A DNA stretch of 64,000 bases from Arthrinium phaeospermum (taxonomy: Eukaryota; Ascomycota; Sordariomycetes; Amphisphaeriales; Apiosporaceae): positions 1,302,001 through 1,366,000 of the forward strand of contig QYRS01000006.1 of assembly GCA_006503535.1 (NCBI GenBank). The letters are read 5' to 3'. Of this stretch, positions 20,906 to 29,988 are shown piece after piece. The notes below the pieces were generated by a model. That model was not told the DNA's origin. It saw only the letters and a program-made list of their open reading frames with translations, and made no database searches. The position numbers were made by a program, and so were the translations under genes. Positions within the stretch are counted from its first letter, which is position 1; the number at the start of each line of letters is the position of its first letter.

Positions 20906-21066
20906 CAGTCCAGCGGTTTGCTGTGGAAGGCAATGCCACCAGGCTTGGTCATGAAGTCGTCTGCGTCTATCAGTCTTCTACTGACGTTGGCCATGAACTC
21001 TTGGGACAGGTCTGCCTGATTCCTCTTCTGTTGTGTTATCAAGTTAGGTTCTTCTTCCTTTTTTTT

Positions 21067-21320
21067 TCAACGGTCTTGATTACTTACTTTTCGTTTTCTT
21101 GCAAATATTGTTTCAAACAGGCTCCACTCCGTTGCTCCTCCATAGACTTCTTCTTCGCCACACGCCATGTATTCGGTGAATTTATGGTCCTCGCCATCGT
21201 CTTGCTGTGTCGACATCGTTGGACGGACTCTGCCATCGTCGGCGCTGTCATCGGCATTGCCATCTGAGCGGCCGCCTCCTCCATGGTATGGAGGAGGTCT
21301 CCGAACTCCCCGAGTTACCG
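21067..21320 (-). pseudogene. Unknown exon fragment ending at a clear donor
   Basis: The minus strand is open with an acidic, protein-like sequence (for example DDGEDHKFTEYMACGEEEVY) and reaches FETIFARKRK at a GTAAGT donor near 21,090. It lies just 3' of the helicase P-loop piece on the same strand and could be part of the same ancestral gene. Family not recognised. The hairpin at 21,275-21,297 lies within it. Confidence 0.35.
21275..21297. repeat. Perfect hairpin, 10-bp stem, GGT loop
   Basis: Arms CCTCCTCCAT (21,275-21,284) and ATGGAGGAGG (21,288-21,297) flank GGT. Confidence 0.95.
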
Positions 21321-21344
21321 ATAAGCAGAAGCTTGAAAAGTTAA

Positions 21345-21560
21345 TCGTATCTGTAGACGGATGATCTCGTCCTCCCGGGCTTATATGTATAAAGACCATC
21401 CTCGGCGGTTCTGACGGCGTCCTCGTGCATCATAATTCGCAATGCTTGTACCGATGTAAAGGTTTTCCCCGTGCCTGGAGACCTTGGACTATGGCCAACT
21501 CTTTGTTCAGGATGCGGAAAAGCCAGGGCCTGCACGGACCCAGTCAGCTTCTGTTAACAA
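21345..21560 (-). pseudogene. SF1 (UPF1/ZNFX1-type) RNA helicase P-loop fragment, frameshifted
   Basis: The minus strand reads LFRILNKELAIVQG in one frame and PGTGKTFTSVQALRIM in another. One base is missing exactly between the two proline codons of the expected GPPGTGKT Walker A motif (GGTCTCCAGG instead of a two-codon Pro-Pro). The E-L-A-I-V-Q-G lead-in and T-F-T-S-V tail are typical of AAA_11 helicases such as UPF1, SETX and ZNFX1. The fragment covers only about 70 residues of proteins normally above 800 residues. Confidence 0.65.
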
Positions 21561-21570
21561 CTCAAATGTG

Positions 21571-21860
21571 TCAAGAGGTGTGAGGATAACTGGTGACTGG
21601 GTGTTGTGTCTGAGTGAAGAAGATGGAGGGAAACTTACAAAGTCCAGGAATAAGCATCTCAAGGCACGGGCCTGGTATGCTGTTCTGCATTGCATAACGC
21701 CGCTCAACGGCTATCAAGCTTGGAAGTTCCTCTTCTGCAAGTATCTTCACCCGCTCCTTCTCGCTCTTGTCGCTCTTGTTGCGGTGTTGTGGACATGACA
21801 ATGAGCCCCAGACAGTAGCGCACGGACCCTGTCGTATAAAGCACTTTCGGCGCACGCACC
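21571..21860 (-). pseudogene. Unknown exon fragment upstream of the helicase piece
   Basis: The minus strand contains NKSDKSEKERVKILAEEELP followed by SLIAVERRYAMQNSIPG and ends at a GTAAGT donor near 21,640. It precedes the helicase P-loop piece in minus-strand order. Not recognised. Confidence 0.3.
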
Positions 21861-22236
21861 ATGTTAGGCAGGGCAGGAGTAAGAGGCACTTTCAGTACTT
21901 ACATGGCGATGAAGAACATAAGTGACTCTGCCTCCGCTAGGTATTCAGAGTCATCACTGTCACAAGACCTGGCGTAAGCACTCCTTGAACTCCTTCTCGG
22001 TGACGATGTGCTGGTTAACACCGAAGTTGGTGTATGGGAGGTCTGTAAACTTCTCAATGTCGAAGTTTCCATCCTCTTTCCAATCTGAGCTCAAATAGCT
22101 CGACTTGATGCCAGGCGAGCCAGTCTCGCGTGCGCTCGAGGTTCGAGCGAGCGGCTGGAGGCCTCGGCCAATACCCGGGAGGACCCAGCATGGCCAGCCT
22201 CATGAGGGCTGTGGGTGGTGAAGGGGTCATCCGTCC

Positions 22237-22521
22237 TCACTCCGGCTCGGGGAGCCGGAGAACAAGATCCGGCTTGTACTCCAAAAAGCTCTGCGAAGTT
22301 GGATCAGTCAACCTTACCAAGTCCAGTCCGTCCAAGTTATGAGGAAACTTACCAACTAAGATAGAACGACGGTCGATGCACCCGAGCCTCTTAGTGAGAG
22401 GGTTGTGAGGGTGATTGCTTACTTCCTTGGGCTCCGTTTCGAAGCAGCCCCAGACCAGGCTGGCGAGCTCGAGCTCACGGGCAGTGAGGCCGCCTGACAT
22501 CTTGCTCTGTGCGGGTGCCAT
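22237..22521 (-). pseudogene. Diverged RRM fragment (RNP2 side)
   Basis: The minus strand reads IDRRSILVGKFPHNLDGLDL, similar in 12 or so of 20 positions to the RNP2 region of the 22.9-kb piece (VDHRSIFIGNLPNDIEGLDR). A GTAAGT within the VGK codons may have become a splice donor. The upstream part encodes MAPAQSKMSGGLTARELELA, and MAPAQSKMSGGL is also encoded at about 22,675, so a longer unit was duplicated. Confidence 0.5.
22240..22260. repeat. Perfect hairpin, 9-bp stem, GGG loop
   Basis: Arms CTCCGGCTC (22,240-22,248) and GAGCCGGAG (22,252-22,260) flank GGG. Confidence 0.9.
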
Positions 22522-22669
22522 GATGACGAGTGAATGGGTGAAGTGTGTGGTTAATGTTTAGGTGATAGTGGTAGATGAGATGAAAGATGCCAAGGAAGGA
22601 ATGGTGCTGGTCCTTCTATGTAGAGAGTGTCGTAGTGATGAGGCCGCCTGACATCTTGCTTTGAGCGGG

Positions 22670-23160
22670 TGCCATGATGACTCTTTGGCGGGCCTAGTCC
22701 GAGATCATCATTAGTAAGTTGATTGTAGTACAGTGCAGGGCAGGGCGAGGCAATACTTACCACGGTGTGACCCGCGTTCTGGATGACCTGAACGTTGACG
22801 ACATGTCCGATCTCTCCAGCCAGCAAACGGACCTCACGATCTAACCCTTCGATATCGTTGGGGAGGTTGCCGATGAAGATGGATCGGTGATCCACCTCGA
22901 TACGTCTCTCGGGCTCAGCCTCGGGGTGCGATCGACGGGATCGGTGAACATCGTGACTAACAACCAACACCATAGATGGCATGGTGCCGGAAGGACTGGA
23001 AAGAATAACAGTTAATTGAATCCATGTAGCTCTTCTCGTAGAGGGTAAAAGCACTTACAGCTTGAATGTCTCGATCAGGGTCGAAGTTCTTGAATTCGAC
23101 CAGCACACCTTGGTCGATGCCGTGTGCCTCGACAACAGACGTATTGTCTCGCCTGCAAGA
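22670..23160 (-). pseudogene. Two-exon RRM protein fragment
   Basis: In minus-strand order an exon reading EAHGIDQGVLVEFKNFDPDR (end of one RRM) ends at a GTAAGT donor near 23,060. After an intron with a pyrimidine-rich acceptor comes an exon with VDHRSIFIGNLPNDIEGLDR (RNP2 of a second RRM) and EVRLLAGEIGHVVNVQVIQN, ending at a GTAAGT donor near 22,760. The RNP1 half of the second RRM does not follow; the next exon instead reads MAPAQSKMSGGL and soon stops. It is the best-preserved of the RRM pieces, with the order expected for the junction of two RRMs. Confidence 0.65.
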
Positions 23161-23395
23161 CCAGGATTCTAGCCGTCATCTGGTGGCGGGCGACGCCATA
23201 ACCTGGGGGGAATTGCCGCCAGGTGGTTGCTGACGCCGCCCTGTCTCACCTTGCAAGACTTGGATTCTGGTCGTCCGCTGGTGGTGGGCGCCATGAGTCC
23301 TGGGGGGAATTGCCGCCAGGCTGCTCATGACGCCCCGTTTCGCCTGCAAGTCTTGGAGCCTAGCCGCCATCTGGTAGATGGCGAGCGACGGCATG
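23151..23395. repeat. Three tandem copies of a unit of about 95 bp
   Basis: Units start near 23,151, 23,255 and 23,345. Shared elements are GCAAG(A/T)C then TTGGA or GGATTCT, then TCTGGTGG or CGCTGGTGG; the first two also share CCTGGGGGGAATTGCCGCC. The third is truncated. On the minus strand copies encode MAARLQDLQAKRG and related peptides. Confidence 0.75.
23365..23383. repeat. Perfect hairpin, 8-bp stem, GGT loop
   Basis: Arms CGCCATCT (23,365-23,372) and AGATGGCG (23,376-23,383) flank GGT, in the third unit of the tandem array only. Confidence 0.9.
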
Positions 23396-24261
23396 GAAGA
23401 ACACCTGGTCCTTTGTCAGTTGAAGAACAAGAGGTGGATCTGTGATGGACTACTGAAAGCAGCCTGGAGAAGGTCTTTCCAAGCCAAAGATGAAGAAGAC
23501 AGGAACCTACCTGCCAAGACTCAGTCTACTTACTTTCAGTCTGCCAGTTCCACTGGGCTTTTCTCTCTCGAGGAGGTTGTGGTTTTTTGGGGTGGGATAT
23601 ATATAGAAAAGGCGAGAAGAAAATGATGCAGTTTAACCTCGTGCCAAGGAGGAAGTGATCCCAGGTTGGGGCCACAAGTTGGAGGAGTCGAATGTTTCCT
23701 GCCTAAAGTGTGGTCGCAAATGGTCAGCATGTGCGAACACAAATATGTCATCCGGAATAAAATGGACTTTGAAAACAAGCCCAGATGGTTCATCAGACCA
23801 CTTGTGACTTCGGAGATCAACAGGCACAATGCTGAAGCAGTATGTTATGAGCAAAATCAACCTTCAGGCGGTTGTATCGTCTCACATCATGTATAGTCTG
23901 TAGGGTCGGCGATATGGGATGAAAGTGATGGTTTTAATCGGAGAAAAGAGATAGAAAAGAGATAGAAACAATTAATTTTTTCACTTTTCTTCGACGAAAT
24001 GTGATGAACCCAGCAGTGGTGTTCGGTGAAGTGGGATAGAATGACATATTACCTTTGATCCATGATCGCCTTGTGCCGACCAGGCAAGTCGGCAGAAACC
24101 TGATAGTCCCTTCCAGATGGTGTCAAGATTAGAAGCCGATATAATGGATGTGATGTATGAGAAAGAGAAGGACTGTGATAACATAAGGAAGAGGTTTGTG
24201 TTTGATGTGAAGATATGCTGGAAGGAACTTACCTCTGTTCATCATGGTATGGGTGAGTGCA

Positions 24262-24400
24262 AGTGGAAAGATGAAAGATGAAAGATGGAAGGTGGAAGGT
24301 GAAGGTTGAAAGGTAGAAGGTGGAAGGTAAAGGTGGTAGGTAAAGGTAGAAGGTAAAGGTGGAAGGCAAAGGTGGAAGGTGGAAGGTGTAAAAAGGTGAG
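24262..24400. repeat. Purine-strand minisatellite (GGAAGGT/AAAGGT units)
   Basis: About 140 bp of almost pure purine with T spacers, built from GGTGGAAGGT, AAAGGTGG and AAGATGA units. Such polypurine tracts can form triplex or other non-B structures. No coding role is evident. Confidence 0.85.
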
Positions 24401-24816
24401 CGCCAAGTGACGTACTGATCAAGGCACCCATCATCTGATAAAGAGAAGGAAAGAAGTACAGATTAATGGGAAGAAGGAATGAGATAGAGAAAGTGAAACT
24501 ACCTAAGTAGAAAAAGTCTTACCTGGAGCTGAGCTTTACTCGAGATGATAAGACCGCGAGGATCTGGATCATGAATTTGGTGTTGATATGCCCGCAGGAG
24601 GAGCGGAAAGAGGATCACTGAAGATAGATGTATTGACTTCCCCAATGCTTAAGCCGCCGAGACGGGCTCATGTGGTGATGAAGGTAAGACGACAACAAAG
24701 CCTTGGTCTACCTCCGGTCGAGGAACAGGCTCTGGGTGATGGGGAAATGACAAAGGGTTATTCTGCTTGCCATGGTGAGATATGTAGTTGGGCTCCCAAT
24801 GAAACACCTGCTGCTG

Positions 24817-25098
24817 TTAATGCGAAAGCCCTCCTCCTCCTCCTTCGCTGCCGTCTTCTTGTTCTTGGGGGGCCGCCATGCCATTGTGATGTGGTGGTTG
24901 TTGTTCTTCGGAACTGTGCTCATGGCGTAGCACAGTGAACACAGTCGAGGGCTTTCGCATCATCACCATACAGACCTTGAAAGTGTGGCCTATCGATCCT
25001 CTAGTTCCTCGGAATAGGATCTTGACGTCACTGTCGGGGACAGTGACATTGGTGAATAACCTTGTGTCAACTCTTGTTGTTGACAGATAGTATATCAC
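24817..25098 (-). pseudogene. Unknown exon fragment related to the 16.7-kb piece
   Basis: The minus strand reads RLFTNVTVPDSDVKILFRGT and continues open to a Gly/Glu-rich end. The DNA around 24,990-25,050 is related to 16,709-16,775 (both contain CTTRACGTCACTG, GGGGACAGTG and, on the 5' side, GCGTAGCACAG). The inverted pair GCGAAAGCCCTC (near 24,820) and GAGGGCTTTCGC (near 24,948) flanks the segment. Confidence 0.35.
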
Positions 25099-25099
25099 T

Positions 25100-27790
25100 G
25101 AGGTTGGTTGTGTTGGTGATAGAAGGCATGTGGAAAATGTTGTGGAAGGAAATATGTCGGTGAAAGAAAATTGTTGAAGTGTGAAAGTGTGAAGTTGATG
25201 GAGGTTTGAGAAAAGGAAGGAGAGGTGCTTTAGTATGCAGTTTTTGAAAGGTGGTGTGGGTAGAGTCGATTGTCTGATGGGTTTGGGTTGGCGCCGAACC
25301 GCCTATAGGCGGGCGTAGCTTACATAGCATGCAGCCAACAGGTGACTAAGTCGCTAGGAATCAGTGTAAGAGCTCTGTATTTTAGCGGGGAAGGTTAATG
25401 GGCCGCTGTAGAGTGGCACAATCGGTATGGGTGGTACCTACTTAGGCGTGAATCGGAATAATCGGCACACAGCAGCCTCGCTGTAGAGGGACTAGCGTGG
25501 GTATACTACTCGCAATCCAAGAACTATTTCGTGACGAACCGTTCACATGCCGCGTACGCCAACACCAGGGCATTATACAACAGGGTTGGTCCGGCTGTTT
25601 ATTGAAGGGGCGGATAGAGACTGCTCACCTCAAACTGTGCTAAACACTCCAAAAGATCACGAGTGGCCTTGGTAGATATACTCTCAACGCTGACCAGATA
25701 TCTCGTCTACAGAGGCCTCAGTGACATGAAGTACGTCACAGGGCTGAGAAAGCTAGTTAGGTGGCAAGAGGCTTGGAAGTTGGTGATGGAGTCGAGATTA
25801 AGGTTGGGCAGAATCTGAACATGGCAGGAGCACATCTCCAAAGTAAGTCAGTTGGTTAGGTAAGAAGTGAGTCCCAAGGCGGACCTGCCAGATTCTGGTC
25901 CAGTCCCCTTCAGAGGACCTGGCACCATGAAATTAGCCATAGAATACGAGTGTACAGGGTGTACATGCCATGGCCCAGTGGCGGTACTCCAGCTTGTACG
26001 AGATGGCCCTACATATGTCACTTGCATATAGCTTCTTACCACTTTTACTTGCTTCTCCTGCCAAATTGCGTCTGTGGGAGTTGAGCCATCCTGATTGAAT
26101 TCCATGTTGGGTTTCAGAAGTAATTGAGAAGGCACTTTACTTATATATGTCAGGCTCAAGCGCTTTCACTGTGCTTTCGTCAGATGCCGCAAGTTCATAC
26201 GTCCAAAGTGTTCAAACAATCAGCAAAGCCGAAGGCCATGGAATCGGCAAGTTAGCCAGGATCAGACTCGTAATGACTTGGTAGGCCAGACACTGGCTCC
26301 ACGGTTTTCCAATGTCAGACGAAACCCATGTAAGGCCACAGTCAGTTCCAAATGATGGAGCAAGATATGGGCATGGGTATCAGGAAATGCTCTCAAGTAC
26401 ATCATCTCGACAAGAATTTCTGTAATGCGTTTTCAACTGAGGTAGAGGAATTGTATTTACAGTAGGTATTCTCAGTTTATCAGCTTTCTAGCAGAAGGGA
26501 ATGGAGAATCTCCGGACACGAGCCGTATCTACCTGACTGGCTGGCAGGGTAACTCGCCTATTTAACAAGTCCTTCGTCTCATCTTGCCTGCAAAGCTTCG
26601 AGGCTATCTGCGTTGTTGGTCTCGAACGTACTACGGGGAAAGTCAGGAAAGTGGTTTTCAAGTTGACTGTTGGAGGAAAGCCGACCTTGCCATTCCTAGG
26701 TCGAGCCGTCTTGCACATCATTTAACATTTTAATACGAATTGGCTTGCATCACGTATTTTGATAGTTCCCAGTAGCAATGCAGTACACCTTCACTATATG
26801 TGATTGCATTTGGGCAGAAAGGAATAAAAGGCGTTTTCTCATACACCGAAGGCAGAATGTGTGTATCACATACAGTCTTGAGGTAATTGTGGCTACTCTT
26901 TTACTCAGATGTCCACGATGTAAGACCAATGCCCATGTTGATAGCACCAGAGAGGGCCACCATGATCTGTAAAAATGTGCAAGTATCAGAAAAACCTGGA
27001 GGCGCTGACTAGTAGACGCCTAGTGGCCCTGAAAGGGCGTGCTCGATATGTTGTAGTAGGTAAGCCCCAGCTAGAAGAAAACGGCCAAGTCTTTTCCATC
27101 TGAAGAAGCCACCGTTCTATCTGAGTAAATACGGCAGTAATACAGAGGTATCCAAGTATCACGCATTACTGCCTTGGCGTGAGTGGTGACAACTGGGATA
27201 ACTGAAAAACATACGCTGTTAGTAGGCAACGTACAGTTTATTACATCGGTCGCTTGTAGTGGCATGGTTCATGGCTCGAGCAAATTTCTGAGACGTGCAT
27301 CATGATGGCTCGAAGTGAAACTCAGCAAGCCATTATAAGGAAGATAGTAGTTATGTGCCGTGCCTTTAGTCTGATTTCTGATGCTGGCGTCAAAGGGAGC
27401 AACTGTAGCAGGCCAGGTTGGGGAATTTCAAAAGAGACCGTGGAGAGCTCTGATCTTCAAAGCTCTTTCCCAGACGCATGAGTTCGTGATTCGTGCAGCT
27501 CAGAAACGAGAGGCATCATCTCGTATAGCTCAGCATGCTTGCGGCAGTTGGTAGCACGCACCAAGATAGAAATTCCCACTTGCCCTACTGTCAGTTGTTG
27601 ATACGGGCATGCTATGCAGTGCTGCAAGACGTCCGTATGTTGGATGAATATGACCGGAGGTACTGAATGGCCGTGAGACGCCTGAAGATTGTGTACCTGG
27701 TACAACTGGAGCTTGTACACAAACCGAAGCATATAAGCCAAAACACACCCTGATTCCCATAACAAACAGCTCACACCTGGTAAGAAAGCC
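25100..27790. other. Gene-poor stretch
   Basis: No open frame with convincing protein character, no domain and no long repeat was recognised. A perfect 14-nt palindrome, CCGCCTATAGGCGG, lies near 25,300. The longest open frames are about 100 codons and look random. Confidence 0.5.
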
Positions 27791-27791
27791 G

Positions 27792-27872
27792 GCACCCGTA
27801 GCGTAGTAGTTAACGTACTCCTCTTCCATTTCAAGAGAAGGAGGGACCCGGGTGCAAGTCCCGGCGGGTGCA
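27792..27872 (+). tRNA. tRNA-Gly(UCC) with a 9-nt intron
   Basis: A full cloverleaf can be drawn: acceptor stem GCACCCG/CGGGTGC with discriminator A at 27,872, D-stem GCGT/ACGT, anticodon stem CTCCT/AGGAG, T-stem CCGGG/CCCGG with loop TGCAAGT. The anticodon loop reads CTTCCA, giving anticodon TCC with T33 and A37. A 9-nt insert follows A37, the canonical tRNA intron position; removing it gives 72 nt. A run of T residues starting near 27,902 could terminate Pol III. The D-loop lacks the usual GG pair and the T-loop has G at position 55, so it could be a weak or decayed gene. Confidence 0.65.
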
Positions 27873-27899
27873 TCAGATCGAATCCTGGTGCGAGCATTC

Positions 27900-28870
27900 T
27901 ATTTTCTTTTTTCTTTCTTTTTTCTACATGATTTTCGCCATTCCTTTTCCACGGTCATTGCACATCACCAAGCCATTAGGTAATGAGGAAACAGACCATT
28001 ATGGTTTGATTTGGTCTACTCAATACATCACAGCATTGGTTAACTGATGCATCATACATAAGTGATGAAAAGTACGGATTCCATATGCCGCTTTGCCCGT
28101 GATCTCCAAAAACTAGGTTAATGCTATCGTACTTGATATTCATTCCTAGCCGGCGCGCTTCGCAAAGAATGCGAGGCTCCTTACATTGATTCTTCGGCAA
28201 GTGCTGTTTCATGAGCCATCATATCCCTGGACTAGAAATGTTTTCAAGCATGCCTGGGAGAATGTAGTAACAAGTACAGATTGCAGTCCCCATTCCAACA
28301 GCTGATTTAGAGTTTCATGGATGATGAGAAGGAGTAATTAATGATGATGTAAACCAGCATACGAGAAAAGTAGTGATGTTTTAATGTCTGCAGTTTGGTT
28401 TACGGGGAATGGATTTTGAGAGCAATATCAGACTGTGAACATTATGCTCTTTTAAGCCTTTCCATCCGGGTGTACCAAGACTCGCAAATGATTTGAGAGG
28501 CTTTCAGGGATTGCAGCTCCCACTTGAGGATACTGCTGTGGCATACAATCCGGACCGTCGCCTCACAGTTGGCCCTGAAGATCAAGTGCCCCCAACGAGA
28601 TCCGGTACGGGCTTTAGTTCGTATGATCAAGCTTGAACAACTGTAGAGGCACTGGAACGCAATCAGCCCGCCTTAGAGCATACGCAGATCTTCCGAGTGA
28701 AAGCGTTGTATCAACAACAACGGACGCATTACAAATATTGGAAATCGGGTTGTCATCGTTGGTCTGCTACCTCAGATACTTTGCACACGTTTGGACGGCA
28801 GAGAGCAGATGTAGCGGAAAGGAGCCATCACCGCCTAGTTTGCATGGATTAACACAGCTCTAGGAGCGGC
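27900..28870. other. Non-coding stretch downstream of the tRNA
   Basis: AT-richer than its surroundings around 28,290-28,430. A minus-strand open frame at 28,442-28,630 begins with a non-ATG codon and shows no domain. Nothing further recognised. Confidence 0.45.
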
Positions 28871-28872
28871 AC

Positions 28873-29375
28873 TCACGAATACGGCGCAATGCAGCTTGCT
28901 CTTGGGAACAGAAACGGATGTACCTCGAGATCCGCCGGTGACACATCAGTCCTGTCCAGGATCGCAGTCTTGGGATGGTATCCGTCGTCGGATGCCTCGC
29001 TGTCTTCCGTATGAATCGATTCGAGAGTGTCGCAAGGGCTGTCGCGATCGGACGCCTCGGTATCGCCGACCACGGCTGCCAGTCCCACAGAGGGGTGGAG
29101 TGCGACTAGCCCGGGCGAGGAGAAGTAGGACGGCTTCGGCGGCGTCACCGGACCCAATGTATCCCCATGGCCTATCCTCGGCAAACACCGTTCGCTCTCA
29201 TATCCGGGCAGCGGGCTGGGCATGTCGCCGGTCGATGATGAGGGCCAGCTGGTGCGACACGTAGACGATGGAAAATCCCACAGCGAGATTCAGCAGCAGG
29301 AGATAGATAACATTGAGCCAGTTCGTCTGGTGTTCAGTGCCTGAAGACTGCCGGGTTCGCCCTGTTAGAGAGGGA
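28873..29375 (-). pseudogene. Membrane protein C-terminus, frameshifted
   Basis: In minus-strand order, an acceptor (TCTCTAACAG near 29,360) is followed by a frame enc. NWLNVIYLLLLNLAVGFSIV and YVSHQLALIIDRRH, a clear membrane segment with a positive-inside flank. The frame then stops, but the adjacent frame continues as MPSPLPGYESERCLPRIGHG followed by a Pro-rich, acidic tail of about 110 residues to a stop at 28,873. The transition looks like a small indel near 29,225. It could be the last exon of a transporter-like protein whose upstream part is not recognisable in the next kilobase. Confidence 0.4.
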
Positions 29376-29988
29376 GAGAAAGACAAGGACATCCAATAGG
29401 AACGAAGAAGATATATCCCTGGCCTGGCTGCTAAGAGAGGTTTCAATCTTGGCGAATCTCATCTGATAGCTACATCTGCTACCCAGCCCCTAATGGTGAA
29501 AGCTTCGAGAACTGGGCCCCTACGGCCACTTGTGCTCCAGCCACTTTTCGGTCTTCCTAATCCGTGCCGGGAACGAACGAGAAGAGCAGTACCGGCAAAC
29601 TGCTGAAGTTGCATACTCAACCTCTTACCGAGAGCCGCTGATGGTGCATGTGCAAAGGCTACCTGCATTGCTATTCCATGTATAACGCAGCTTTTCACCA
29701 TACTACTTATACCAATTTCACGAAACACTACTACATTGGATATGCACTGGATTGAAAGCCCTGGAACTAGCTGACTAGTATACTGCTAAAGAGCATTTGA
29801 GGAGCTCGCCTGAAGGATGTGGTGTGTGTAACTTTCATAGAAGCAGTTTCTTAAGGCCCCCGAAGGTGAAGACACGCCTTAGCATGTTCAATACATGAAT
29901 GAACCAGCCACATAGCTGTATGGGTATATAAGACCTGCTCCTCTGAAACGACCAGACTGTGGCTATTGGATCATGATGTGAACGCCCA

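Larger units (their letters stand above)
1..25100 (-). other. Mosaic of decayed, mostly minus-strand gene fragments
   Basis: No full-length intact gene is visible in this 25-kb stretch. Short coding-like pieces, almost all on the minus strand, alternate with sequences that look like authentic host introns: minus-strand GTAAG donors, CTAAC-type branch sites and nearby AG acceptors. The pieces resemble unrelated families (RRM, SF1 helicase, Myb-like, F-box, IBR, kinase, 2EXR). Several blocks occur two or more times at distant positions, and reading frames are often shifted by one or two bases. Intron retention argues against retrocopies and for DNA-level capture or duplication. No transposase, tyrosine recombinase or reverse transcriptase was recognised. 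A set of real but highly fragmented genes remains possible without transcript data. Confidence 0.6.

Noticed and set aside
27530..27897. Minus-strand ORFs across the tRNA
   Set aside because: They run antisense through the tRNA cloverleaf and show no domain.
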